This document shows positions 38,049 through 46,584 of a stretch of 64,000 bases of DNA, one piece after another (the stretch's first letter is position 1; the number at the start of each line of letters is the position of its first letter). Below the pieces are notes generated by a model. It searched no databases. It saw nothing but the letters and a program-made list of their open reading frames with translations, and was not told where the DNA came from. Origin of the DNA: Burkholderiaceae bacterium. GTDB taxonomy: Bacteria; Pseudomonadota; Gammaproteobacteria; Burkholderiales; Burkholderiaceae. Where the stretch lies: NCBI GenBank assembly GCA_021166835.1, contig JAJPEN010000084.1, positions 17,130 to 81,129 of the forward strand. The letters are read 5' to 3'. The position numbers were made by a program, and so were the translations under genes.

Positions 38049-38837
38049 ATGCCCCCGCGGCCGCTGAAAATCGGCCTGTCGGCGCGCCTGTTGCACGCGC
38101 CGCCCCGCGAGCTGGGCTTCCGCAACAAGGTGCTGCAGTACCTCGAACAGTCGATCGCGCACTGGATCCTTTCGCACGGCGCGCTCGTCTTCATGATTCC
38201 CACCATCGGCGCGAGCGCCGAGGTCTCGCGCCGAGGAATCTCGCTGCGCAGCTACGTGCGCGAGCTGGACGGCCTGGTGCTGCAGGGCGGCGCCGACGTG
38301 AGTCCGCGTTCCTACGGCACGCAACCGCTCCGCGGCGAATGGGCCGGCGACATCATCCGCGACCGCTACGAGATGGAACTGCTGCACGAGTTCATGGCGC
38401 AGGGCCGGCCCGTGCTCGGCATCTGCCGCGGCGCGCAGCTGATGAACGTGGCCTTCGGCGGCACGCTCATCCAGGACATCGCCACGCAGCGCCCGGATTC
38501 GGTCCCGCACGTCGACGCCGACCTCTACGACCGCCTGTCGCATGAGATCCGCTTCGAGCCCGGCTCGCGCATGGCGCAGCTCTACGAGCCGCTGGCCGTG
38601 GCTCGCGTGAACAGCATCCATCACCAGGCTGTCGATCGCCTCGGCGGTGACCTCGTCGTCGACGCCTGGAGCAGCGCCGACGGCATCGTCGAGGCGATTC
38701 GCTGGCGCGGCTCCGGCTACGCGCTCGGCGTGCAGTGGCACCCGGAGTTCCACCGCGGCGCGGAAGACCCGCTGCTCGACGGCTCGCCGATCCTGCTCGA
38801 TTTCCTGGCGGCGGCGGAGAGGATGAGGGAGGAGTAG
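38049..38837 (+). CDS. Class I glutamine amidotransferase / gamma-glutamyl hydrolase (peptidase C26, PuuD-like)
   Basis: A 262-residue alpha/beta hydrolase with nucleophile Cys126 in GICRGAQLMN, an oxyanion GGADVSP segment and the catalytic HPE in GVQWHPEFH. PuuD-type members split gamma-glutamyl amides such as gamma-glutamyl-GABA. Twelve bases after the YbdK-type ligase gene, so the two could form a ligation/hydrolysis pair on one substrate. No N-terminal signal; cytoplasmic. Confidence 0.87.
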   Translation: MPPRPLKIGLSARLLHAPPRELGFRNKVLQYLEQSIAHWILSHGALVFMIPTIGASAEVSRRGISLRSYVRELDGLVLQGGADVSPRSYGTQPLRGEWAGDIIRDRYEMELLHEFMAQGRPVLGICRGAQLMNVAFGGTLIQDIATQRPDSVPHVDADLYDRLSHEIRFEPGSRMAQLYEPLAVARVNSIHHQAVDRLGGDLVVDAWSSADGIVEAIRWRGSGYALGVQWHPEFHRGAEDPLLDGSPILLDFLAAAERMREE

Positions 38838-38854
38838 CAGCAGCGCGCTACGCG

Positions 38855-38880
38855 ATGATGCGTTTCCGGCTGTGGAACGC
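38855..38880 (+). repeat. Possible half copy of the 46-bp repeat
   Basis: The stretch GCGTTTCCGGCTGTGGAACGC resembles the left half and core of the element at 51063-51108 (GCGTTTTCCGCTGTGGAATGC), but the right half is missing. It fills the short gap between convergent genes, the same kind of place as copy 1. Confidence 0.4.
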
Positions 38881-38882
38881 CC

Positions 38883-40193
38883 TCAATACTCCGCGCCCTG
38901 CCCCGTCAACGCCACCCCGATCCGCACCAGCGCCAGCGCGATCCGGTTCATCGCGCGTACCGGCAAAGGCCGACGGGAATAGGTGTCGAGCGCCACGCGC
39001 TCGCCGCCCTCGTCGATCGCGCGGTTCAGCCGCTCGCGCAACTGCCGCGCGAAGCCCGCGTCCTCGACGGCGACGTTCGCCTCGCGCGCGAGCAGCAGCG
39101 AGAACGGATCGATGTTCGACGAGCCCACCGTTGCCCAGTCGTCGATCACCGCGACCTTCGCGTGCAGGAAGCTGCGCCGGTACTCGACGATCTCGATGCC
39201 TTCGCGCAGCCACGGCTCGTACAGCGCCTGCGACGCGTAGTACTGCAGGCGATACTCGACGCGCCCCTGCAGCAGCAGGCGCACGCGCACGCCGCGGCGC
39301 ACGGCCGACCTCAACGCGCGGCGGAAGCGCCCGCCGGGGAAGAAATACGCGCAGGCGATCAGCACTTCGGTGCGCGCTCGGCCGATCGCGCGCAGGTACG
39401 CCCGCTCGATCGTGCGCCGATGGCGCAGGTTGTCGCGCAGCATCAGCGCCGCGCGCACGTGCCCCGACGAAGCGACGTCGCTGCGCACTTTCTCCGGAAG
39501 TTGCAGCAGTTCGCGCGCGGACGCCTCCTTGCCGCCGTGCGCCAGCCGGTTCACGGTCGCCGTCTCCCACCACAGCCGCGCGGCGGCGACGTGCGCGTGC
39601 GCGACCAGCGGCCCGCGCACGCGCACCGCGTAGTCGAGCCGCGGATGCTCGAGCGCGCCGTGATTCGGGTCGTGGTAGTCGTCGAGTATGTTGATTCCCC
39701 CGACGAAGGCGACCGCTCCGTCGACGACGGCCATCTTCCGATGCATGCGGCGCAGTCGCTGGCGATCGAGCGAATAGCGCCGCAGTTCCGGTCGGTACAC
39801 CTCGAGCAGCACGCCCGCTTCGCGCAGCGCCTGCGCGCGAAGCGGATCGACGTGCGCCGTGCCGAAGCCGTCCACGACGACGTGCACGCGCACGCCACGG
39901 CGGGCCGCACGCCCGAGCGCGGCGCCGATGCGCCGGCCGGTCGGGTCGTCCTCGAAGATGTACGTTTCGAGATAGACGCTCGCGCATGCCTCGTCGATCG
40001 CCCGCTCGAGCGCAGGGAAGTACTGGGCGCCCGACTCGAGCAGTTCGATCTCGTGGCCGCGTCTCATGCGCGGCTTCAGGCTCTCGTACCAGCGCAGCGA
40101 GACCTCGTCCCCGGCGCCGGGTAGCGGTGCGAACGCGAGTTCGACGTCGCGCGACGGCGCCGTGTCCGACGCGGCCGCGCGCGGCTCGCTCAT
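38883..40193 (-). CDS. clsB: Cardiolipin synthase B (phospholipase D family)
   Basis: A 436-residue protein with two HKD motifs: HRKMAVVD (His151, Lys153, Asp158) and HAKVAVIDD followed by GSSNIDPFS. This is the ClsB-type cardiolipin synthase, joining phosphatidylglycerol with another phospholipid. It lies downstream of an endonuclease/phosphatase gene (ybhP-like), which it overlaps by four bases; in Escherichia coli ybhP and clsB (ybhO) are also adjacent. The ATG at 40193 is chosen from that overlap. Confidence 0.9.
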   Translation of the reverse strand: MSEPRAAASDTAPSRDVELAFAPLPGAGDEVSLRWYESLKPRMRRGHEIELLESGAQYFPALERAIDEACASVYLETYIFEDDPTGRRIGAALGRAARRGVRVHVVVDGFGTAHVDPLRAQALREAGVLLEVYRPELRRYSLDRQRLRRMHRKMAVVDGAVAFVGGINILDDYHDPNHGALEHPRLDYAVRVRGPLVAHAHVAAARLWWETATVNRLAHGGKEASARELLQLPEKVRSDVASSGHVRAALMLRDNLRHRRTIERAYLRAIGRARTEVLIACAYFFPGGRFRRALRSAVRRGVRVRLLLQGRVEYRLQYYASQALYEPWLREGIEIVEYRRSFLHAKVAVIDDWATVGSSNIDPFSLLLAREANVAVEDAGFARQLRERLNRAIDEGGERVALDTYSRRPLPVRAMNRIALALVRIGVALTGQGAEY

Positions 40194-41221
40194 GCGTCTT
40201 CGGACAGCTCGAGGTCGGCGACCAGCGGGCTGTGGTCGGAGAGCCTCGCCCATTCGAGCCCGCGCAGCACGCGCGCGGCGGTGACGCGAAAGCCGCGCTG
40301 GTAGATCCGGTCCATGCGGAACCAGGGGACCAGCGCCGGATAGGTGCGCGCGGTACGCACCATGCGCGGCAGCCGCGACATCGGAGGCGGCTCGAGTGCG
40401 GCCACCTCGGCCAGGCGATCGCGCACGAAGTACGCAGCGCGCTGCAGCGATTCCATGCGCGGATGCACGGCGTCGAACACCTCGACGACGCCGGCGCGCG
40501 CGCACAGCCGCTGCGACAGCGTGTTGCGCCAGTCGTTGAAGTCGCCCGCCACGATCAGCGGCTGGTCGCCGGGGACCGCCGCCTCGATCCATTCGAGCAG
40601 CGCGTCGAGCTGTCGTTCGCGGCTGGCGGCGAGCAGTCCGAAATGCACGACGAAGCAGTGCACCTGCCGGCCGGCGACGTCGACCGTGCAATGCAGGACG
40701 CCGCGCTTCTCGAGCGCGTGATCGGAGACGTCGCGGTTCTCGAGCCCGACGATCGGAAAGCGCGACAGCAGCGCGTTGCCGTGATGACCGTGCAGATAGC
40801 TCGCGTTGCGCCCGTAGGCCGTCTGGAACGCCTGCTGCGCCGTCGGCGACTTCGACAGGAACAGCTCCTGCGATTCGGTGGGCCACTGCGCGAAGCGGCG
40901 CGCGTAGCGCTGGTGCTGGCCCTGCACTTCCTGCAGGAAGATGAGGTCGCTGTCCAGCTCGTGCAGCCGCGCGCGCAGCTCGTGGATGCGCGCCACGCGC
41001 CGCAGCCCGGTGAAGTCGCGAAGCACGCCCTTGTGGATGTTGTAGGTGGAGACGCGCAGCCGGCGTTCGGCGCCGGCTGCGGCGGGCGCGACCGCCGGCG
41101 CCGCTTTCGCAGCGGGAGCCGCGCGCCGCTGGACCTGCGCGGCCGAGCGCGTTCCGCGCGCGGTCTCGCGCAGCCGCGAGGCCTTCGCCTGCGCTGCCTT
41201 GCGAGGTGTGGGGAATTTCAT
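40190..41221 (-). CDS. Endonuclease/exonuclease/phosphatase family protein (YbhP-like)
   Basis: 343 residues: an Ala/Arg-rich basic start, then an EEP hydrolase domain with STYNIHKG, LQEVQG, GDFNDWRN and SDHSPLVADL, the metal and catalytic positions of the fold. Its partner gene clsB follows with a four-base overlap. Substrate unknown, perhaps a phospholipid or nucleic acid phosphoester. The start at 41221 overlaps the nudB stop (ATGA); an in-frame ATG at 41227 is two codons longer. Confidence 0.86.
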   Translation of the reverse strand: MKFPTPRKAAQAKASRLRETARGTRSAAQVQRRAAPAAKAAPAVAPAAAGAERRLRVSTYNIHKGVLRDFTGLRRVARIHELRARLHELDSDLIFLQEVQGQHQRYARRFAQWPTESQELFLSKSPTAQQAFQTAYGRNASYLHGHHGNALLSRFPIVGLENRDVSDHALEKRGVLHCTVDVAGRQVHCFVVHFGLLAASRERQLDALLEWIEAAVPGDQPLIVAGDFNDWRNTLSQRLCARAGVVEVFDAVHPRMESLQRAAYFVRDRLAEVAALEPPPMSRLPRMVRTARTYPALVPWFRMDRIYQRGFRVTAARVLRGLEWARLSDHSPLVADLELSEDA

Positions 41222-41670
41222 CGGCATTGCGCGATGCGCTGCGGCAGTTCGCGGATCGCCTGCGCGTTGCTCCACGAGAAGCAGCGCCCGGCGGCGCTCT
41301 CCCACGGCAGCCACTCGAAGCGCAGGTGTTCGCGCGGCGCGAGCGTCACCTCGCGCGGCGCGGGCAGGCGCAGCCCGAACACGTGCTCGAGATTGTGCGT
41401 GACGCCGTCGGCATAGCGATGGCGCCAGTGCGGATAGATCTCGTAGCGGTTCTCGTACCGCCAGTCGCACAGCTCGAAATCGCTCGTGTCGAGGCCCGTT
41501 TCCTCGAGCACCTCGCGCCGGCAGGTCTGCGCGAGCGGCTCGTCGAGCGTGGCGCGGCTGCCGGTGACCGACTGCCAGTAGCCCGGATGGTCGGCGCGTT
41601 CGAGCAGCAGCACCTGCAAGTCGTCGGTGTGCACGACGACCAGCACCGACTCGGGAATCTTCGCGCCCAT
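41218..41670 (-). CDS. nudB: Dihydroneopterin triphosphate diphosphatase
   Basis: A 150-residue Nudix hydrolase with the box GSRATLDEPLAQTCRREVLEETGL and the NudB-like tail FEWLPWESAAGRCFSWSN. It removes pyrophosphate from dihydroneopterin triphosphate in folate synthesis. It sits 53 bases downstream of aspS, the usual position of nudB in proteobacteria. An exact upstream start is hard to fix; ATG at 41670 gives a complete Nudix fold. Confidence 0.87.
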   Translation of the reverse strand: MGAKIPESVLVVVHTDDLQVLLLERADHPGYWQSVTGSRATLDEPLAQTCRREVLEETGLDTSDFELCDWRYENRYEIYPHWRHRYADGVTHNLEHVFGLRLPAPREVTLAPREHLRFEWLPWESAAGRCFSWSNAQAIRELPQRIAQCR

Positions 41671-41723
41671 CCGACCGCTTCCCGTCCGCCTGCTTCCGGC
41701 TTGCCCGCTCGCCGCCCGCCGGC

Positions 41724-43520
41724 TCAGGCCGGGCGAACCTCGGCCTTGCGCAGCCGGATGTGCAACTCGCGCAGCTGCTGCTCGTCGACCGGCGACGGCG
41801 CCTGCACGAGCAGATCCTGCGCGCGCTGCGTCTTCGGGAAGGCGATGACGTCGCGGATCGAGTCGGCGCCGGCCATCATCGCGACGATGCGATCCAGCCC
41901 GAAGGCGATGCCGCCATGCGGCGGGGCGCCGTACTGCAGCGCATCGAGCAGGAAGCCGAACTTGGCGCGCGCCTCCTCCGCTTCGATGCGCAGCGCGCGG
42001 AACACCTTGCTCTGCACCGCCTCGCGGTGGATGCGCACCGAGCCGCCGCCGATCTCCCAGCCGTTGAGCACCATGTCGTAGGCTTTCGCCAGGCACTGGC
42101 CGGGCGAGCTTTCGAGCATGTCCTCGTGGCCGTCCTTCGGCGAGGTGAACGGATGGTGCATCGCGACCCAGCGTTCGGCCTCCTCGTCGTACTCGAACAT
42201 CGGGAAGTCGGTGACCCACAGCGGCATCCAGCCGGCGACGCTCGCGCCGGTGCGCCGGCCGAAGTCGGAGTGGCCGATCTTCGTGCGCAGCGCGCCGATC
42301 GACGCGTCGACGATCTTCGCCTGGTCGGCGCCGAAGAAGATCAGGTCGCCGTTCTGCGCACCGGTGCGCGCGAGGATCGCCTCGATCGCCGCATCGTGCA
42401 GGTTCTTGACGATCGGAGACTGCAGGCCCTCGCGTCCGCGCGCGGCGTCGTTGACCTTGATCCAGGCCAGGCCGCGCGCGCCGTAGATCGACACGAACTG
42501 GCCGTAGGCGTCGATCTCGCCGCGCGTGAGCGCGCCGCCGCCGGGCACGCGCAGCGCGACGACGCGCCCGTCCTTCGCGTTCGCCGGCGTCGAGAACACC
42601 TTGAAATCGACGTCGCGCATCGCGTCGGTCAGCTCGGTGAACTCGAGCTTCACGCGCAGGTCGGGCTTGTCGGAGCCGAAGCGGCGCATCGCCTCGGCGT
42701 AGCTCATCGTCGGGAACGGATCGGGCAGCTCGACGCCGATCGCGTTGCGGAAAACGATGCGGATCATCTCCTCGAAGATCGCGCGGATCTCGCCTTCGCC
42801 GAGGAACGAGGTCTCGCAGTCGATCTGCGTGAACTCGGGCTGGCGGTCGGCGCGCAGGTCCTCGTCGCGGAAGCACTTGACGATCTGGTAGTAGCGATCG
42901 AAGCCCGCCACCATCAGCATCTGCTTGAACAGCTGCGGCGACTGCGGCAGCGCGTAGAACTCGCCGGCGTGCACGCGCGAGGGCACGAGGTAGTCGCGCG
43001 CGCCCTCGGGCGTGGAGCGCGTGAGCATCGGCGTCTCGATGTCGACGAAGCCCTGCGCATCGAGATAGCGGCGCACCTCGCGCGCGACGCGGTAGCGCAG
43101 CATCATGTTCTGCTGCATCGGCGGACGGCGCAGGTCGAGCACGCGATGCGTCAGGCGCGTGGTCTCGGAGAGGTTCTCGTCGTCGAGCTGGAACGGCGGC
43201 GTGACCGAAGCGTTGAGGATCTCGAGCTGGTCGCACACGACCTCGACCTCGCCGCTGCGCAGATTCGGGTTCACCGTTCCCTCGGGGCGACGGCGCACGT
43301 GGCCCACGACCTTCACGCAGTATTCGTTGCGGATGCGCTCGGCCGTGGCGAACACCTCGGGCCGGTCGGGGTCGCAGACGACCTGCGCCAGGCCCTCGCG
43401 GTCGCGCAGGTCGATGAAGATCACTCCGCCGTGATCGCGCCGGCGATGCACCCAGCCGTACAGCGTGACGGTCCGGTCCAGGTACTCGGCAGAGATCTCG
43501 CCGGTATAGCAGGTCCGCAT
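41724..43520 (-). CDS. aspS: Aspartyl-tRNA synthetase
   Basis: A 598-residue class II synthetase, normal bacterial length: N-terminal anticodon-binding OB fold ([22 protein letters not shown]), motif 2 region ([20 protein letters not shown]), a GAD insertion domain and motif 3 ([16 protein letters not shown]). It charges tRNA-Asp (and tRNA-Asn if the organism uses the indirect route). The ATG shares one base with the DUF502 stop (TGATG), so translation may be coupled. Confidence 0.97.
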   Translation of the reverse strand: MRTCYTGEISAEYLDRTVTLYGWVHRRRDHGGVIFIDLRDREGLAQVVCDPDRPEVFATAERIRNEYCVKVVGHVRRRPEGTVNPNLRSGEVEVVCDQLEILNASVTPPFQLDDENLSETTRLTHRVLDLRRPPMQQNMMLRYRVAREVRRYLDAQGFVDIETPMLTRSTPEGARDYLVPSRVHAGEFYALPQSPQLFKQMLMVAGFDRYYQIVKCFRDEDLRADRQPEFTQIDCETSFLGEGEIRAIFEEMIRIVFRNAIGVELPDPFPTMSYAEAMRRFGSDKPDLRVKLEFTELTDAMRDVDFKVFSTPANAKDGRVVALRVPGGGALTRGEIDAYGQFVSIYGARGLAWIKVNDAARGREGLQSPIVKNLHDAAIEAILARTGAQNGDLIFFGADQAKIVDASIGALRTKIGHSDFGRRTGASVAGWMPLWVTDFPMFEYDEEAERWVAMHHPFTSPKDGHEDMLESSPGQCLAKAYDMVLNGWEIGGGSVRIHREAVQSKVFRALRIEAEEARAKFGFLLDALQYGAPPHGGIAFGLDRIVAMMAGADSIRDVIAFPKTQRAQDLLVQAPSPVDEQQLRELHIRLRKAEVRPA

Positions 43521-44290
43521 CAGGTTCTCCGGTTCAGCGGCGGCGCCACGGTGGGCACGACGGGTTCGACGTCGGATCGGGGCTGCGCGCCGGGCGGGCG
43601 AGGGACCGGCGCGCCCCGGTCGAGCGGCGCGACGACGCCCATCGAAACGACGTATTTCAGCGCCTGGTCGACGCTCATGTTCAACTCGACGGTCTCCGAC
43701 CTCGGCATCATCAGGAAGAAGCCCGAGGTCGGGTTCGGCGTCGTCGGCACGTAGACCGAGATCATGTCGACGTCGATGTGCCGGCGCACTTCGTCGGCCG
43801 GCACGCCGGTGAGGAAGCCGATCGTCCAGACGCCGCTGCGCGGGTACTGCACGAGCAATGCCTGGCGAAAGGCCTGCCCGCTGGGCGACAGGATCGTGTC
43901 GCTCACCTGCTTCACGCTCGAGTAGATCGAGCGCACGATCGGAATGCGCCCGAGCAGCCCTTCCCAGTAGAGCAGAAGACGCTCGCCGATGATGTTGCGC
44001 GCGGCGATCCCGGTGAGCACGACGACGGCGATCGACAGCAGCGCGCCCAGGCCCGGGATGTCGTGGCCGAACCAGCTACGCGGATGCAGCTGCGCCGGAA
44101 GCAGCTGCAGGCTCTGGTCCATCGTCGCGACGATCAGGTTCAGCACCCAGAGCGTGATGACGAGCGGAATCCAGATCAGCAGGCCGGTGACGAGGTATTT
44201 GCGCATTCGTGCTCGCTGTCCCGGGCGCGGCGCGGGCTCGTCGGCTTCGGCCGTCCGCTTTCGCTGCGGCCGAAGGATCGGAGGGCTCAT
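43520..44290 (-). CDS. DUF502 membrane protein
   Basis: 256 residues. Two N-terminal membrane segments ([23 protein letters not shown] and [16 protein letters not shown]), then the DUF502 hallmark [18 protein letters not shown] and [16 protein letters not shown]. Function unknown; in plants a relative (COV) affects vascular patterning. The gene lies between fmdB and aspS, a conserved order in betaproteobacteria. An internal Met (RKYLVTG) after an Arg-rich stretch could also be the start. Confidence 0.9.
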   Translation of the reverse strand: MSPPILRPQRKRTAEADEPAPRPGQRARMRKYLVTGLLIWIPLVITLWVLNLIVATMDQSLQLLPAQLHPRSWFGHDIPGLGALLSIAVVVLTGIAARNIIGERLLLYWEGLLGRIPIVRSIYSSVKQVSDTILSPSGQAFRQALLVQYPRSGVWTIGFLTGVPADEVRRHIDVDMISVYVPTTPNPTSGFFLMMPRSETVELNMSVDQALKYVVSMGVVAPLDRGAPVPRPPGAQPRSDVEPVVPTVAPPLNRRT

Positions 44291-44314
44291 CGCGTGGCGT
44301 CCCGGGCGGGACGC

Positions 44315-44719
44315 TCAATCCGCCGTCGAGCCGGCCGACGCGCTGCCGCTGGATGCGGCGGGCGACGCGGTGCTCTTCGCGGGGGCGTCGGCCTTCGCGC
44401 CGTCGCTCCCGGCGCCGCCGCTCCCGGCGCCGCCGCTCCCCGCGCCGTCGGCCTTCGCGCCGCCGACCTTCGTGCCCGCATCGTCGGACTTCGACGCATC
44501 GCCACCGTTGCCGGAGCCCGACTGCTTCGCCTTGTTCCCGTCGCGGAAATCGGTGACGTACCAGCCGCTGCCCTTGAGCTGAAAGGCGGGCGCGGTGAGC
44601 ACCTTGTGGAAGGACTCGGCCCCGCATGTGGGACAAACGGTGAGCGGGGCGTCGGAAAACTTCTGCAGCACGTCCTTCCCGGCGCCGCAGGAATCGCAGC
44701 GATACGCGTAGATCGGCAT
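44315..44719 (-). CDS. FmdB-family zinc-ribbon protein
   Basis: 134 residues. The N-terminal MPIYAYRCDSCGAGKDVLQKF and CPTCGAE give the two Cys pairs of the zinc ribbon. The C-terminal half is low complexity with GAGSG repeats from a 15-bp tandem array and Ala/Ser stretches. Role unknown; FmdB proteins are often found near aspS. It is first in the fmdB-DUF502-aspS-nudB run and has a hairpin and a TATAAT hexamer upstream. Confidence 0.88.
   Translation of the reverse strand: MPIYAYRCDSCGAGKDVLQKFSDAPLTVCPTCGAESFHKVLTAPAFQLKGSGWYVTDFRDGNKAKQSGSGNGGDASKSDDAGTKVGGAKADGAGSGGAGSGGAGSDGAKADAPAKSTASPAASSGSASAGSTAD
44405..44449. repeat. 15-bp tandem array in fmdB
   Basis: Three 15-bp units (GCTCCCGGCGCCGCC on the plus strand, two identical and one diverged) encode GAGSG repeats in the disordered tail of the FmdB-family protein. 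Confidence 0.7.
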
Positions 44720-44736
44720 TTCTTCGGCTCGAAATC

Positions 44737-44757
44737 CGCTGCCGCAACGCGGCAGCG
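44737..44757. repeat. Perfect 9-bp inverted repeat in the fmdB leader
   Basis: CGCTGCCGC and GCGGCAGCG flank an AAC loop, 18 bases upstream of the fmdB start. A TATAAT hexamer lies farther upstream on the minus strand (44779-44784, no clear -35), so the hairpin would be in the mRNA leader, or could be an operator. Confidence 0.5.
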
Positions 44758-44965
44758 TGAAAATACGGAAAACCTTGAATTATAAAGGGAAACGCTGCCG
44801 CCTCCGACGGCGCCTTGCGCACGCGGCTGCGGGAATGCGAGCATTGCCCGGCGCGGCGGCACGCGGATCATCGACGGGCGCCGCACGGGCCGCATCGTCT
44901 CGTACCGCTGCCCAGCCTGCCGAAGCGACGCTGCCCACTGCCGTGCCGACGCCCGGGGGGGAGAG

Positions 44966-45757
44966 ATGACAACTCAAAGCATCCCCGCCGATCCGCTGCT
45001 TTCCGTCGAAGACCTTGGCGTGCGCTTCGGCGGCATCGTCGCGCTCGATCGCGTCTCCTTCGTCGTGGAACGCGGCATCGTGTGCGGCCTCATCGGCCCG
45101 AACGGCGCCGGAAAGACGACGCTGTTCAACTGCCTGTCGCGACTCTACGAGTTCGACGCGGGCCGGGTCCGCTTCGACGGCGTCGACCTCGGCGCATTGC
45201 CGCGCCACCGCATCGCTGCGCTGGGCATCGGGCGCACCTTCCAGAACCTCGCGCTGTTCGGCACGATGAGCGTGTTCGACAACGTGCTGGTCGGCACGCA
45301 CAGCCGCACGCGCAGCGGCTTTCTCGCCAACGCGCTGCGGCTGCCGGGCGTGGCGGCCGAGGAACGCGAGGCGCGAGAGCGCGCTGCGCAGCGCCTCGAG
45401 CTCCTCGGGCTCGACGCGGTGATGCACGTGCCCGTGGCCGAGCTTCCCTTCGGCACCTGCAAGCGCGTCGAGCTGGCGCGTGCGCTGGCCGCCGAACCGC
45501 GGCTGCTGCTGCTCGACGAGCCGGCGAGCGGGCTGAACCACGAGGAGATCGAAACGCTCGCCGGCTCGATCCGCGCGCTGCGCGACCGGCTCGGCCTCAC
45601 GATCCTGCTCGTGGAGCATCACATGAACCTCGTCATGAACGTCTCCGACAAGGTGGTGGCGCTGAACTTCGGACGCAAGATCGCCGAAGGCAGCCCCGGC
45701 CAGGTGCGGGCGCACCCGGAGGTCGTCGAGGCGTATCTCGGAGCGGGTGCGAATTGA
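44966..45757 (+). CDS. Branched-chain amino acid-type ABC transporter ATPase LivG
   Basis: A 263-residue ATPase with Walker A GPNGAGKTT, signature region LPFGTCKRVELARAL (a LivG-type degenerate signature), Walker B LLLLDEPASGLN and the C-terminal LivG tail VVEAYLGAG. It energises uptake by the liv-type HAAT system with the next five genes. Substrates of such systems include branched-chain amino acids, amides, urea and aromatic acids; the substrate here is not evident. GGGGGAGAG precedes the ATG. Confidence 0.92.
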   Translation: MTTQSIPADPLLSVEDLGVRFGGIVALDRVSFVVERGIVCGLIGPNGAGKTTLFNCLSRLYEFDAGRVRFDGVDLGALPRHRIAALGIGRTFQNLALFGTMSVFDNVLVGTHSRTRSGFLANALRLPGVAAEEREARERAAQRLELLGLDAVMHVPVAELPFGTCKRVELARALAAEPRLLLLDEPASGLNHEEIETLAGSIRALRDRLGLTILLVEHHMNLVMNVSDKVVALNFGRKIAEGSPGQVRAHPEVVEAYLGAGAN

Positions 45758-46491
45758 GCACGGACGAAACGCAGGCGGCTCCGCTGCTCGCCGTACGCGA
45801 CCTGGTCGCGTCGTACGGGCCCACGCGCGTCCTGCACGGCCTTCGCTTCGAGATGGCGCGCGGATCGGTGACGGCGCTGCTCGGCGCGAACGGCGCAGGC
45901 AAGACGACGACGCTGCGCGCGCTGTGCTCGATGACGGTGCGCACCAGCGGCGAGATCCGGCTCGACGGCGAGCGCATCGACGGCAGGGCCACCGAGGACA
46001 TCGCCCGGCTCGGCGTCGCGCATGTTCCCGACGGCCGCGGCACTTTCCTCGGACTGACCACCGAGGAGAACCTGCGGCTGGGGGCCTGGATCCGACGCGA
46101 CCGGCACGCCGTCGCGGCCGATCTCGATCGCGTCTACGGGTACTTTCCGCGGCTGCGCGAGCGGCGAAAGCAGCAGGCGGGAACGCTCTCCGGCGGCGAG
46201 CAGCAGATGCTCGCCGTCTCGCGCGCACTGATGTCGCGGCCGCGGCTGCTGCTGCTCGACGAGCCGTCGGTCGGGCTGGCGCCGCGCGTCGTGCGCGAGA
46301 TCTTCGCGATCATGCGTCGGATCAACGAGGACGAAGACGTGTCGATCCTGCTCGTCGAACAGAACGCGTCGATGGCGCTCGAGCTGTCCGATCACGCGTA
46401 TCTGCTCGAGACCGGGCGCATCGTGCTCGCCGGGCGCGCCGACGATCTGCGGCGCGACGACACGGTGCGCCGCGCATATCTGGGCAACTGA
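45754..46491 (+). CDS. Branched-chain amino acid-type ABC transporter ATPase LivF
   Basis: A 245-residue ATPase with Walker A GANGAGKTT, signature LSGGEQQMLAVSRALM, Walker B LLLLDEPSVGLA and SILLVEQNASMAL. The start is a TTG at 45754 overlapping the livG stop (TTGA), which gives the normal LivF length; no ATG or GTG fits. Its last codons (LGN and the stop) form the first unit of the 12-bp tandem array that fills the gap to livH. Confidence 0.9.
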   Translation: MSTDETQAAPLLAVRDLVASYGPTRVLHGLRFEMARGSVTALLGANGAGKTTTLRALCSMTVRTSGEIRLDGERIDGRATEDIARLGVAHVPDGRGTFLGLTTEENLRLGAWIRRDRHAVAADLDRVYGYFPRLRERRKQQAGTLSGGEQQMLAVSRALMSRPRLLLLDEPSVGLAPRVVREIFAIMRRINEDEDVSILLVEQNASMALELSDHAYLLETGRIVLAGRADDLRRDDTVRRAYLGN

Positions 46492-46564
46492 GTGGGCAAC
46501 CGAGCGGGCAACCGAGCGGGCAACCGAGCAGGCAACTGAGTGGGTAACTGAGCGGGCGCCCGAG
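46481..46564. repeat. 12-bp tandem array overlapping the livF stop codon
   Basis: Seven 12-bp units (consensus YGGGCAACYGAG) run from the last codons of livF through most of the gap to livH. The first unit holds the livF stop, and later units repeat either that stop (TGA) or its sense version (CGA). The array therefore looks grown from the gene's 3' end. Two identical units lie at 46505 and 46517. Confidence 0.85.
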
Positions 46565-46584
46565 CCCGAGCCGAGGAACTGCCG

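Noticed and set aside
44757..44969. 70-codon plus-strand frame before livG
   Set aside because: It has no recognisable domain, is Arg/Ala-rich like random high-GC frames and overlaps the fmdB promoter region.
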